From JBMDXB01 sp048594975 (lineage in GTDB: Bacteria; Acidobacteriota; Vicinamibacteria; Vicinamibacterales; 2-12-FULL-66-21): 64,000 bases of DNA. Of the stretch, positions 26,288-35,282 are shown piece after piece (the first letter of the stretch is position 1; the number at the start of each line of letters is the position of its first letter). A program made the position numbers and the translations under genes. The DNA lies in assembly GCA_048594975.1 (NCBI GenBank), contig JBMDXQ010000025.1, positions 1 through 64,000 of the forward strand. The letters are read 5' to 3'. Below the pieces are notes generated by a model that was not told the DNA's origin, ran no database searches, and saw only the letters and a program-made list of their open reading frames with translations.

Positions 26288-27700
26288 ATGCGGAAGATCT
26301 TCATCAGCTACCGTCGTTCGGAAGCCGAGTACCCGGCCGGCGCGCTCTACCGCGAGCTCCGGCGGCGGTTCGGCGACGAGCAGGTCTTCCGGGACAAGGA
26401 GGACATCGGCGGCGGGGCGGCGTGGAAACAGCAACTGCTGCACGAGATCGATCGCGACTCCGCGCTGCTCGTCCTCATGGGCCGGGAGTGGGCGGACATC
26501 CGGGACGGCCAGGGCCGCCGCCGGCTCGACAATCCCGACGATGGCTTGCGGCTCGAAATCAGCGACGGCATCAAGGACGGCGCGGCCATCATTCCCGTGC
26601 TCCTGGAGAACGCGGAGATGCCCGACGAGAGCGAGCTGCCGCCCGACTTGCGCCGGCTGGCCGACTTCAACGCGCTCAAGCTGCGCGACAGCGACTGGGA
26701 GCGCGACATCGACCTGATTTGCCGGACGCTCGTCCGTGCGGGCTTCCGCGAACTCGAACCGGCCGCCGCTCCGCAGCTGCGGCACCCCCTGGAGCCGGTG
26801 GCTTCCGCCCCGGCGCGGAAAAAGGGGTTCGTGGTGATGGCGGTCATCGCCGGGCTCCTCCTGCTGTGCGCGTACCTGGCGCTGGCGTCGGACACCCTGG
26901 ATCGCGAGGGCCACCTGGGCGTGGCCATCTTCTGCGTGCCGGCGGGCGTCCTCGGGATCTTCCTGTGGCGGAACGAGCGAGTCCCGGCCGCGCACGCGCG
27001 CACGGTAGGCATGATCGTGTCGGTCCTCAGCCTCCTCGGGTTCCTCGCCGGCATCGGGGGTATGGATAAGGCCGCGCCGTCCCGGATTGCGGGGACGGCG
27101 CAGCAGCTGGCCGCGACTCCACCCCTTACCGGCGCGCCGCAACAGATGGCCGCGGCGGCTCCCGGGACGACGCCGGTCCGCGCCCGTGACGCGATGGGCA
27201 CCAACGTCCCGAGCGGCATCGGCACGACGGAGCTCAGGGCGCCCCTCGCCGCCAACCTGACCACCCTCGAACTGCTGCGGGGGCACGCGCTCATCCGCTT
27301 CGATCCCGCGTGGCGCGTGGATACGGACAACCCGACGCCGCCGGGCAGTTACCAGTACGTGCATGGCAACGGCGAGGTCTTCTTCAAGGTGATCAGCGAG
27401 CGTATCCAGATCGCAATCGAGCAGCTGGCGGAGATCGGGGTGATGAATGCGCGGAAGGCGGACCCGAACACGGCGGTCACCCGCCGCGGCACGCGTCGCG
27501 TGAACGGCCTGGAGATGGCGCTTCGCGAGTTCGAGGCGACGGTGGTCGGCATCCCGCTCACGTTCTACGTCCACTATTACAGCGATCCGGCCGGCTCGAT
27601 TCAGCTGGTCGGCTGGACAGGACGCTCGCTGGTGGACGAGCACCGCCCGTTGATCGAGCAGTTCGTCGCCGGGTTCGAGGTGGCGCGCCGCAGCGACTGA
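26288..27700 (+). CDS. TIR-domain membrane protein
   Basis: A 470-residue protein. Residues 1-135 are a bacterial TIR domain: MRKIFISYRRSEAEYPAGAL, FRDKEDIGGGAAW, LLVLMGREWADI, and the conserved acidic LRLEISDGI helix where NAD-cleaving TIRs place their catalytic Glu. Three hydrophobic segments follow at about 179-201, 210-228 and 238-259, then a low-complexity linker. The C-terminal 150-residue domain includes ALIRFDPAWRV, VNGLEMALREFEA and GSIQLVGWTG, a pattern resembling domains of secreted or envelope acidobacterial proteins. The ATG at 26288 is preferred because GAGGA precedes it and the TIR strand begins there. Such proteins can be NADases or scaffold adaptors; no defence partner genes are adjacent. 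Confidence 0.8.
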   Translation: MRKIFISYRRSEAEYPAGALYRELRRRFGDEQVFRDKEDIGGGAAWKQQLLHEIDRDSALLVLMGREWADIRDGQGRRRLDNPDDGLRLEISDGIKDGAAIIPVLLENAEMPDESELPPDLRRLADFNALKLRDSDWERDIDLICRTLVRAGFRELEPAAAPQLRHPLEPVASAPARKKGFVVMAVIAGLLLLCAYLALASDTLDREGHLGVAIFCVPAGVLGIFLWRNERVPAAHARTVGMIVSVLSLLGFLAGIGGMDKAAPSRIAGTAQQLAATPPLTGAPQQMAAAAPGTTPVRARDAMGTNVPSGIGTTELRAPLAANLTTLELLRGHALIRFDPAWRVDTDNPTPPGSYQYVHGNGEVFFKVISERIQIAIEQLAEIGVMNARKADPNTAVTRRGTRRVNGLEMALREFEATVVGIPLTFYVHYYSDPAGSIQLVGWTGRSLVDEHRPLIEQFVAGFEVARRSD

Positions 27701-27744
27701 CGGACGCCCGTATCGGGCGGCGAGTGACGGTCCGGCGCAATTCT

Positions 27745-27777
27745 CGCGGGGCCTGCGGGCGTCCCGCAGGCCCCGCG
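27745..27777. terminator. perfect 15-bp hairpin between convergent genes
   Basis: CGCGGGGCCTGCGGG at 27745-27759 and its exact complement at 27763-27777 flank a 3-base loop. It lies six bases from the stop of the lipoprotein gene (27783) and 45 bases after the TIR gene. Such a stable stem between convergent stops is very likely a bidirectional terminator, although there is no T-tract. Confidence 0.75.
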
Positions 27778-27782
27778 GTCGG

Positions 27783-28895
27783 CTATCGGACGGTACAGCC
27801 GGGACCGAACACGTGCCCGGGATTGCCGGGAACCGGTTCGCCGATCTTCCCATCCCCGTGAGCGCGGTGCGCTGGTTCTGCGCTGACGCTCACCTCGATC
27901 AGGTGATAGCTGCCGTTGCCGGTTCGGTGGCACAGTTGGACCTTTGGCCCGTCCTCCTCATCATCCGGATCATCCGGCGCCGTCCCGAGATAGTGGCTGG
28001 CATCGGCGTCGGTGACGGTGCCGCCGCTCCAGCTCGCCGTAACCCTGCCGACGTTCCTGTACTGTCCAAGCGTCGCGATGCCGGAGCCCGTGCACGTCAA
28101 CGACTGGCCCGAGGTGAGGGCGGTCAGACCACCGCAGCTCACCACCACCCCGCGATCGTCGGTGACGACAATCCCGGACAGCTCAGCCGTGCCGGTGTTC
28201 GTGACGACGTAGGTCCAGTTAATCGCGCTGCCGACCGGCACCGTGGGTCCGGGTGCTTCATCGGCGTCTTCGCCGTTGGTCGACTTCTCGATGTTCACGC
28301 TGGCGCCGACCGGGCGGCACTGGCTGTCGAACGACTTCGTCGGGTCGGCCGGCACGGGCTCGCCGACCTTCGCGTCACCGTGCGCGCGGTGTGCCGGCTC
28401 GGCGGCCACGCTCACCTCGATCATGTGGTACGCGCCGGTGCCGGTGTTGTGACACAGCGAGACCTTCCCGCTCGATCGTTCTTCGCTGTCGACGGTCGCG
28501 CTCGTCCCGCTGACGGTCACGTGGATCTCGATGAGGTCCTCGGGACCGACGTCGGCGATCTGGACCGTCGCATCGACGGATGCGTTCCTGAACTGCAGCC
28601 TGATGGTGCCGGACGGGACACCGGCGATCTCGAAGCGACCCTGCGCGTCAACTGAGGTAGACAGGTTCGTGCCGACGACCGTGACGGTCAACCCGGCCGG
28701 CGCCGTGGCGCCCAGCGGTCCCGCCGCGGTCGACATCGCGGACGTGCCGTCGGCGCCGCTGACGATCCCGACGACCGTCGCTCCAGCCGCGGCCGATGGC
28801 GCGGAAGGCCCCGCCGGGCTCCCGCCACCGCACCCGGCAACAAGCAGTAGTGCCACGCATGCGGCGCCAATCAGAGTGTGGGCTGCGGTTCGCAT
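27783..28895 (-). CDS. secreted lipoprotein with duplicated CHxTGxGxYHxIEVSV motif
   Basis: A 370-residue envelope protein. The N-terminus MRTAAHTLIGAACVALLLVAGC is a lipoprotein signal with the lipobox Cys at about 22, then a Gly/Ser/Ala linker. A carboxypeptidase-regulatory-like beta domain follows (FEIAGVPSGTIRLQF), then two copies of the motif LCHxTGxGxYHxIEVSV-AEPAHRAHGD (nucleotides about 28317-28466 and 27786-27942). Between the copies is a DUF11-like immunoglobulin domain (INWTYVVTNTGTAELSGIVV). The ATG at 28895 has GAGGG six bases upstream. The protein is probably exposed on the outer surface; the function of the repeated Cys-His motif is unknown. Confidence 0.8.
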   Translation of the reverse strand: MRTAAHTLIGAACVALLLVAGCGGGSPAGPSAPSAAAGATVVGIVSGADGTSAMSTAAGPLGATAPAGLTVTVVGTNLSTSVDAQGRFEIAGVPSGTIRLQFRNASVDATVQIADVGPEDLIEIHVTVSGTSATVDSEERSSGKVSLCHNTGTGAYHMIEVSVAAEPAHRAHGDAKVGEPVPADPTKSFDSQCRPVGASVNIEKSTNGEDADEAPGPTVPVGSAINWTYVVTNTGTAELSGIVVTDDRGVVVSCGGLTALTSGQSLTCTGSGIATLGQYRNVGRVTASWSGGTVTDADASHYLGTAPDDPDDEEDGPKVQLCHRTGNGSYHLIEVSVSAEPAHRAHGDGKIGEPVPGNPGHVFGPGCTVR

Positions 28896-29172
28896 GATGC
28901 CCTCGTCAAGTGGTGACCACGTCTTTGTGATCGGCGACAACGGCGCAAACAGCGTTCCGGACCCGGTGCACACCCGAAGTCCGTGAGCGGCGTGAGGTTA
29001 CGAACCACGGCGGGTCGCGCCAACGGGCGCCATCGTACACCACGGTGGTCGGGTTGACGGATTGGTGATCACGTCTCTGCAATCGACCAGCCTGCTGGCT
29101 GCTCGAGGAGCCAAGCCTGCTCGAGCCGCGGACACGTCCCCGCGGCGCTCGACCGTGCGCCGGTGCGGAGGA

Positions 29173-30549
29173 TCATCGCCTCATCCGCCTGACGCGGATG
29201 CGCCGATATTCCATCTGCCCGCGGTCGCCTTCGACGCCGATCGGCCCGGTCGCCGGCACCTTCAGCTCCCCTTCGAGCGACTCGCCGTTGCAGGTGGCAC
29301 GCGCGGTGCGGTTCTCGACGGTGACCACGAGCTCGTTCCAGTCCTGCGGCCGATAGCGTTTCAGGTTCTTGAACGGTCCGGCGAGGCGGTAGTCGCGTAC
29401 TTGCAGCTGCGGGCCGCGCAGGTAGACGCCGCTGTCGGCGTTGGGCGTCGCCCGGAACTCCAGCTTCAGGATGAAGTCCTCCGGGAACTCGCGCGTGGTC
29501 CACAGCTGCTGGATCTTGCGACCCTCGGGCGGGGTCCTGACGACCAGCCGGCCGCTGGTTGCGGCGAAGCGCCCGTCGGGCGTGGCCGTGCGCTTGTCGA
29601 ACGACGTCGCCTCGGTGACGAACGGCCATTCGGCGGCGTCTGGATCGGAGGCGCGCCACTTCGCGGCCGCCGCTTTGTCCGCGTCCGAGGTCGGCCGGTA
29701 GCCCCACCCGGACAGATCGCGGCCGTTGAACAGGCTCTCGTAGCCCTCCTCGATGGCGAAGTCGGGCTCCGTCTCGATGAACCCGAGCGTCGCGAAGATC
29801 GGCCGCAGCGCCGCGGCCCACTTCGCGTAGCCCGCCTCGTTGAGGTGGAGCAGGTCAGGGAACTCGGATGCCGGCGCGTTGCCGCTCGCGTCGGCGAAAA
29901 GCGTCCAGGTGTCGAGCGGGATCACCTGCGGGTCGTTCTTCACCGCCGCGAGGTAGAGCGCGTTGGTCGCCTTGATCGTTGCCGCGGGGCGCCGCATCTT
30001 CTCCGAGCTCGGAAACACCTGGCACAGGATGACCGGCATCCCTTCGTCGTGTTTCTTCATCGCCGCGAGCATCAGCTTCAGGTTCCCCGCGATCGTGTCG
30101 GGCGCAGCGCCCTCGTCGATGTCGTTGGTCCCGATCAGGAGCACCACCGCGCGCGGCGCGAGCGCGAGCACGTCCTCCTGCAGCCGGATCAGGACGCCGC
30201 GCGTGGTGTCGCCGGAGATCCCGCGGTTGGCGACCTTGAGGCCGGAGAATGCCGCGCCGAGCCCCCCTCCCCACTCCTGCGTGATCGAGTCGCCGAGGAA
30301 CACGACCGCGCCGCGATCCTGCTCGCGGCGCGCCGCCCACGCCGAGCGCCGCTCGCGCCAGAGCCGCTGGAACCAGTCGTAGCGGCGGATCGGCCCCGCG
30401 CCGGGAAGTCCCTCGTCGGACGCGGGGAGCGCGAACGGATCCTTCGCCTGGGACCCTCGGGCCTGTTCCGATGCAGGAGCCGCGGCAGCGGCGATCAGGC
30501 ACACAGAGGCGAGCAGCAGTCGAACTGAAACACGGTTGGAATGGCGCAT
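29173..30549 (-). CDS. exported SGNH esterase fused to 3-keto-disaccharide hydrolase-like (DUF1080) domain
   Basis: A 458-residue secreted enzyme. After a signal peptide (residues 1-27), residues 60-250 are an SGNH/GDSL hydrolase: block I VVFLGDSITQEW with the nucleophile Ser, block II VANRGISGDT, block III LLIGTNDID with Asn, and block V FPDLLHLNEAGY with Asp/His. Residues 265-458 form a concanavalin-like DUF1080 domain: YESLFNGRDLSGWGY, FILKLEFRATPNADSGVYLR, and NELVVTVENRTARATCNGE. The combination suggests carbohydrate-ester cleavage plus glycan or 3-keto-glycoside processing outside the cell. The ATG at 30549 is set by the signal peptide; the ribosome-binding site is weak. Confidence 0.85.
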   Translation of the reverse strand: MRHSNRVSVRLLLASVCLIAAAAAPASEQARGSQAKDPFALPASDEGLPGAGPIRRYDWFQRLWRERRSAWAARREQDRGAVVFLGDSITQEWGGGLGAAFSGLKVANRGISGDTTRGVLIRLQEDVLALAPRAVVLLIGTNDIDEGAAPDTIAGNLKLMLAAMKKHDEGMPVILCQVFPSSEKMRRPAATIKATNALYLAAVKNDPQVIPLDTWTLFADASGNAPASEFPDLLHLNEAGYAKWAAALRPIFATLGFIETEPDFAIEEGYESLFNGRDLSGWGYRPTSDADKAAAAKWRASDPDAAEWPFVTEATSFDKRTATPDGRFAATSGRLVVRTPPEGRKIQQLWTTREFPEDFILKLEFRATPNADSGVYLRGPQLQVRDYRLAGPFKNLKRYRPQDWNELVVTVENRTARATCNGESLEGELKVPATGPIGVEGDRGQMEYRRIRVRRMRR

Positions 30550-30591
30550 GGCCGACAGAATACCGCAGCGTGCGTGCGCGTGCCCGCCACC

Positions 30592-30678
30592 CGCAGCCCT
30601 GAAGGGCTGCGCTATACCCTGACAGTCGGGCGCCGCCCTGCGCTGCACCTCCGGCCGGCTGCAGCCTCGACGGGCTGC
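30592..30678. repeat. pair of REP-like inverted repeats
   Basis: CGCAGCCCT-GA-AGGGCTGCG at 30592-30611 is a perfect 9-bp palindrome. A second related palindrome, GCAGCC at 30661-30666 with GGCTGC at 30673-30678, follows 50 bp later. Both lie in the 178-bp spacer between divergent genes. Paired GC-rich palindromes of this type resemble REP/BIME elements. Confidence 0.5.
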
Positions 30679-30727
30679 GCGACGCCCGGCCGCAGGAGGC
30701 GTACCGGCCGCGCGGTAAGATGCAAAC

Positions 30728-31330
30728 GTGCGGATGACGGCGGCGGTCCTCGCGATCATCCTGGCGTACACCTGGCTGGTGGACGTGCGGATGCCTCGCG
30801 GCTTCGCCGCCGTGCCGATGGTCCTCGTCGGCGCGCTGGCGACGTGGCGCTCGACACGCGAACGCGAGTGGGGACTGGAGCCGCGCGCGCTGCTCCCCGG
30901 GCTGCGCGCCGCCGCGCTGGTCACGATCCCGGGTGTGCTGGCCATTCTGCTCGCAGGGGCGGCGCTCGGCACGCTGCACGACCGCCGGGATTTTCTCGGG
31001 ACGTTCGTCGGGCTCTTCGTGTGGGGCGGCGCGCAGCAGTGGGTGCTGCAAACGCTCGTGCTCCGCGAGGCGCAGCGCGTGCTGTCGCCGCGCCAGGCCA
31101 TCGTCGCGGCGGCAACGCTCTTCGCGATCGTCCACCTCCCGAACCCCTTTCTTACGGGGGTTACGTTCGGGGCCGGGCTCGCCTGGTGCGCAATCTACGC
31201 GCGCTATCCCAACATCCTGCCGCTGGCCATTTCGCACGCGCTCGGTACGCTGGCCATTCTCTACGCGTTCGATCAGTCGATCACCGGCCGGCTGCGGATC
31301 GGCGCGTCGTACCTGCGGCTGGGAACCTGA
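30728..31330 (+). CDS. CPBP-family (CAAX-type) intramembrane protein, possibly inactive
   Basis: A 200-residue membrane protein with about six hydrophobic segments. It resembles CPBP intramembrane metalloproteases in its second and third motifs, FAIVHLPNP (FxxxH) and AISHALG. The first motif, which should be EExxxR and supply the catalytic Glu pair, reads instead AQQWVLQTLVLREAQR, with both acidic positions replaced by Gln. Either this subfamily uses a different residue or the protein is no longer a protease. The start is GTG at 30728, with an ATG two codons on. It converges with the coiled-coil gene at a 2-bp gap. Confidence 0.7.
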   Translation: MRMTAAVLAIILAYTWLVDVRMPRGFAAVPMVLVGALATWRSTREREWGLEPRALLPGLRAAALVTIPGVLAILLAGAALGTLHDRRDFLGTFVGLFVWGGAQQWVLQTLVLREAQRVLSPRQAIVAAATLFAIVHLPNPFLTGVTFGAGLAWCAIYARYPNILPLAISHALGTLAILYAFDQSITGRLRIGASYLRLGT

Positions 31331-31332
31331 CG

Positions 31333-34300
31333 CTACGACCGGACGACGGGCCCGGCAGAGGTGCGGAACCACCGCGCCAGGCGGCCGCGCGGCGACTCCA
31401 GGCCAGGCACGTCCGGTTCAGCGATCACGGCGGGCTTCGGCAGGTGGATCTTCGCCACGGTCGTTCCGTCCGGCTGCGCGTCCATCCACAGGTGGCCGCC
31501 GCACGCGTCGACGAGATCCGCGAGCCCGCCGAGCTCGAGCGGCGGCCGTTGGCCGGCGGCGCGACCCTTGCCCTCGCCGCGGGGCGCGGCCGCGCGCGGC
31601 CGCGCGGTGAGCGTCACGAGCACAGGTGGACCCGGACGAACGGCCGGATACCGCGTGAGAAACCGACGTCCGACGGTCGCCGTTGCGAGATCGATCTTCA
31701 ACTGTCCACCATCCGGCATGCGCGCGCGCACGCACCCGGCCACGCCAACGAGCACGCGCTCGACAGGATCGATCTCCACGTCGACCTCGAAAGCACCGGC
31801 GGTCGTCGGTCCCACCAGCTCGACCTCGTCGCCGGCGATGCGCTTCAGGACCGCCGCCAGATTGCGGACGACCTGCTGCACGCTGACCGGCTCGAGCGCG
31901 CGGGCCTGGGCTTCGCCGAACGCGCCGAGCTGGCGCAGGTGTCCTTCGGCGCGCGCCAGGTCGGCGAGGAGCATGTCACCGCGCCGGCGCAACGACTCGT
32001 CACCCTGCACGGCTGCCAGCCACTCTCGCGCGTCGCGCGCGGCGTCACCGAGCAAAGTCCGGCACGTGCCGGTGACCTCGGAAGCCAGCCGCCCAACCGC
32101 TTCCATCCGCGCGGCGCGGCGGAGCCGCTCTTCGAGCGATCGCAGCCGCGTGACGTCCTCGACGACGATGTCGAGCGATCCATCCGCGGCGGGCAGGGCC
32201 TGGATGCGGACGGCAAGCTCGCGGCCGTGGCGCGTCTTCCAGGTCGTCTCGGCCGCCTGCGCCTTGCCTGTGTCGCGCACGCGTTCGAGCAGCCATCCCA
32301 GGTCGCCAGCGCTGTCAGCCACGGTGGCGGCGAAGTCCTTGTTCCGCAGCTGCTCGGCGCGACGACGCCCGAGCAGTGCGACGAGCGCATGGTTCGCGTC
32401 CGTGATCACCCCGTCTGCCGTGCAGCGGCAGAGGCCATAGGGCGCGCGCTCGAACTGGCGCCGCCGCTCCCGCGCGCCGAGCTCGACCTTCGCCTCGAGC
32501 CCGGGCACCCGCTCGGCGACGCCGCGCAGGGCGTCGGCATGCGTGCGCGACGCCGACAGCTCGCGGCCGAGCTCGTCGATCTCCTTCTGGAGCCGCGCGG
32601 TCTCGGTGCGGCCGGTCTCGAGCACGTGGCGCAGCCGCTCCTTGAGCTGCGCCTGCGCCTCCTGCGCGATCCGCTCCGCGGACCGGTGGCGTTCCGCCTG
32701 TGCGCTCAGCTGGCTGTCGCGCTCGGCGACGACGCTTTCCAGGCGGGCGCGTTCGGCGGCGTGCTCGCCGGCGACGCGCTCGAGCGCCTGGAAGGAGATC
32801 TGCAGCTGGTCGAACGAACGCCGGAGCTGGCCGTATTCCCCGGACACGCGCTGCAGCTCCGACTCGCTCGTCTCGCGAGCGCGCGCGTAGGCCTGCCGCT
32901 CCTCGTCGACGCTGGCGTGCAGCCGGCGCAACTGCTCCTGCGTCGTCCCGAGCAGGTGCCGGGCGCGATCGCGTTCCTGGCGGACTTCGCGGATCTCGTC
33001 GTCTTTCGCGCGCAGCCTGCGGTCGGCGGCGGCGCGCTCGCCGGCGAGCTGCGCCTCGAACCGGAGCCAGCCCTCGCGGCTCCGGCGACGCGCCGCGACC
33101 ACGACGCGCAGCGAACGGCGGCGCCGGCGCGCGGTCTCTTCACGCAGGCCGGCAAGATCGGTCTCGAGCTGCGCACGCGCCGAAGACTCGCCGGCAAGGT
33201 GCCCGGCCAGTTCTGTCTGCCGAGCGGCGGCAGCAGCCAGCGCGTCGGCCGCGCGCTCGTCGGCCTGCAGCCTTGCCGCGTCTGCCTCGCTCACGCGCTG
33301 CTCGAGCGCCGCCCGCCCCGCGGCGTGCTCGGTCATCTCGGCTTCGAACCGCGTTTGCAGGCCGGCGAGGTTTGCCGCGGCGGTCGCCAGTTCGGTCGTG
33401 TATCGCTGCGTCGTCTCCTGCAGCGAGGCGTCGAGCGACGCGGCCCTGCGATCGAGGACCGTCCGCTTGTCGGACTCCTGCGCGAGCAGGTTCTCGAGCG
33501 CCGCCCGCCGCTCGTCCGCGGCTGCTCGATCCGCCTCGGCCCGTTGCGCCGCGTCATGGAGCGCCGTCTCCGCCTGTGCCAGTGCGGCGTCCAGGACGGC
33601 GACCCTGGCGGTGGCTTCCGCCACGCGAGCGCCGAGTTCCGCCTCGCGGTCGCGCAGGCGCTCGACCGCCGCAGCCGCCTCGGAATCGCGTTCCCGCGTC
33701 ACCCGCGCGAGCGCGGTGGCCGCCTCGGACACCTGCTGCTCCAGGGCGGCGCGAACCGACGCGTGCCCGGCCAGGGCCTCGTCATACTGCGCCTGCAACG
33801 CGGCGAGATGCGCCGCCGCATCCTCGAGCTCTTTCGCGCGGCGCCGGTCCGATTCCTGGACGGCGGCTTCCGCCGCGGCGAGCTTGCGATCGAGAACCCG
33901 GCAGCGGTCCGCTTCCTGCGCGAGCAGATCGTCGAGCGCCGCCTGGCGCTCGTTCACGACGGCGAGGTCGGCCTCGTGGCGCTCCCGGGCGTCGCGCTGC
34001 GCCGCTTCCGCCTGAGCCAGCGACTGCTCGAGCGCGGCTCGCGCCGCAGCGGCGTCGTGCAGCTGCGCACCAAGCTCCCCTTCCCTCTCCCGGAGCCTGA
34101 CCGCCGCGGCGGTGATGTCAGCCTTGTGCGCCTCTTGCGCGCGGTCGAGCGCGGCGGTTGCGTCGGCGAGCTTCGCGGCGAGCGCGTCGCGCGACTGGGC
34201 CGCCTGGGCCAGGCTGGAGGTGAACTCTGCGTGCCGCCTGGCGAGCTGGTCCGCAGACGTGACGGCGTCGGCGGCGCGCCGCTCGTCGGCAATCCGGACC

Positions 34301-34803
34301 GCCGCCTCGAGCTCGAGGAGCCGTTGCTGGAGCGCCGTGCAGATCCGCGACTCACGGGTCAGCGCGGCGCTGTGCCGGGCCTGAAGGTCAGCCAGCCGCG
34401 CCGCCGCCTCGGCCAGCTCGGACGCGCCGCGCTGCTCGATCCCGGACCGGCGCTCGATCGCCGCCTTCACCGCGCGAGGCAGCTCGGAACGGAGCGACGG
34501 ACCGGCGACGACGCTACCGTCCGCACCGGCGTTCAGCGCCGCAAGCGCCTGCTCGGGGGATGCCGAAACGAAGACGACTGGCGTCATGAGCCCGAGGGCA
34601 CGTACCTGCTCCACGACCTGGTCCTGACGCTCGACGTCGGCGCCGACGACGAGCGCGGCCGCCTCGCGGTGGCCGCGAAGCCACGCGAGGGCCGACCCGG
34701 GCGTTGGCGCCCATGTCAGCGCCAGGTCCGGTGTGATTCCCTGCAACGCTGCCGCGGCCAGTTCCGCGTCGCTGCGGTCGGGTCCCGTGTAGAGAATCTT
34801 CAT
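31333..34803 (-). CDS. giant coiled-coil protein with degenerate receiver, PAS and histidine-kinase-like domains
   Basis: A 1156-residue protein. Residues 1-120 have a receiver-like fold starting MKILYTGPDRSDAEL, but the paired acidic residues and the conserved Lys of receivers are not evident. Residues 125-770 are an almost uninterrupted coiled coil rich in Ala/Glu/Arg. It contains at least two tandem units of about 140 residues marked by ERQAALDDLLAQEADR and ERRAALENLLAQESDK. A PAS-like domain follows (FERAPYGLCRCTADGVI). Last comes a histidine-kinase-like module, whose phosphoacceptor helix reads RMEAVGRLASEVTGTC, with no His where kinases have AHDFNN. The N-box Asn and D-box Asp also appear lost. 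It is therefore probably a structural or scaffolding pseudo-kinase. The ATG is at 34803. Confidence 0.75.
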   Translation of the reverse strand: MKILYTGPDRSDAELAAAALQGITPDLALTWAPTPGSALAWLRGHREAAALVVGADVERQDQVVEQVRALGLMTPVVFVSASPEQALAALNAGADGSVVAGPSLRSELPRAVKAAIERRSGIEQRGASELAEAAARLADLQARHSAALTRESRICTALQQRLLELEAAVRIADERRAADAVTSADQLARRHAEFTSSLAQAAQSRDALAAKLADATAALDRAQEAHKADITAAAVRLREREGELGAQLHDAAAARAALEQSLAQAEAAQRDARERHEADLAVVNERQAALDDLLAQEADRCRVLDRKLAAAEAAVQESDRRRAKELEDAAAHLAALQAQYDEALAGHASVRAALEQQVSEAATALARVTRERDSEAAAAVERLRDREAELGARVAEATARVAVLDAALAQAETALHDAAQRAEADRAAADERRAALENLLAQESDKRTVLDRRAASLDASLQETTQRYTTELATAAANLAGLQTRFEAEMTEHAAGRAALEQRVSEADAARLQADERAADALAAAAARQTELAGHLAGESSARAQLETDLAGLREETARRRRRSLRVVVAARRRSREGWLRFEAQLAGERAAADRRLRAKDDEIREVRQERDRARHLLGTTQEQLRRLHASVDEERQAYARARETSESELQRVSGEYGQLRRSFDQLQISFQALERVAGEHAAERARLESVVAERDSQLSAQAERHRSAERIAQEAQAQLKERLRHVLETGRTETARLQKEIDELGRELSASRTHADALRGVAERVPGLEAKVELGARERRRQFERAPYGLCRCTADGVITDANHALVALLGRRRAEQLRNKDFAATVADSAGDLGWLLERVRDTGKAQAAETTWKTRHGRELAVRIQALPAADGSLDIVVEDVTRLRSLEERLRRAARMEAVGRLASEVTGTCRTLLGDAARDAREWLAAVQGDESLRRRGDMLLADLARAEGHLRQLGAFGEAQARALEPVSVQQVVRNLAAVLKRIAGDEVELVGPTTAGAFEVDVEIDPVERVLVGVAGCVRARMPDGGQLKIDLATATVGRRFLTRYPAVRPGPPVLVTLTARPRAAAPRGEGKGRAAGQRPPLELGGLADLVDACGGHLWMDAQPDGTTVAKIHLPKPAVIAEPDVPGLESPRGRLARWFRTSAGPVVRS

Positions 34804-34950
34804 GGATGCAATGCCCCGGGTTTCACCCGTTTATCGGCCGGCGGCCGGCCCGCGTGCAGTCCGGGGCGCACGCACGCAACGCATCCGCCGAATCCGGTCG
34901 CGGGGCGGCCTGCCGCGGGCAAGGAGCATGGGTATGCTGAGGTGACCTTT

Positions 34951-34956
34951 ATTATA
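34951..34956 (-). promoter_or_regulatory. candidate -10 element of the coiled-coil gene
   Basis: TATAAT on the minus strand, about 148 bases upstream of the ATG at 34803, in an AT-rich island of otherwise GC-rich sequence. At the usual spacing the -35 position reads TGCGGA, a poor match, so the assignment is tentative. Confidence 0.35.
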
Positions 34957-35255
34957 ACGGGCACGGCCGTTGGTCCGCACCAGGTGTCCCCGTCGTGTCC
35001 CCACGACGGGCGCCCGAGACCCGGGGCGCGGCGCACGCCGCCGACCGTAAAGCGCAATCGGCGCGACCGACCCACCCGCACTCGCCCTTCAGAATCGATT
35101 GTGCGACCGTTGTGGCCGTGCCCGCGAGCGTCCGATGCGGGCGGGAACGACGGCAGGTGACCTGACCTGGAGCGCTGTGCCGCACCCGCGGCAACGATGA
35201 TTCGACATTGCGCCGGACGGCATCGGTTTTCGTGCGTCCGCGTCAGCGTCCGCGT

Positions 35256-35282
35256 TTGACCCGTTCAGGCGGGGTATATAAT
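35256..35282 (+). promoter_or_regulatory. candidate sigma-70-type promoter of the beta-helix acyltransferase gene
   Basis: TTGACC at 35256-35261 and TATAAT at 35277-35282 are both close to consensus, with a slightly short 15-base spacer. The start codon of the gene is 240 bases downstream, which would leave a long leader. Confidence 0.45.

Noticed and set aside
26141..27853. 570-residue minus-strand frame
   Set aside because: Antisense shadow of the TIR gene.
30541..35160. 1539-residue open frame on the plus strand
   Set aside because: It lies opposite the coiled-coil gene and the 5' part of the CPBP gene; translation is Arg/Ala/Leu-rich with no domain. Long antisense frames arise from strong third-position GC in the real gene.
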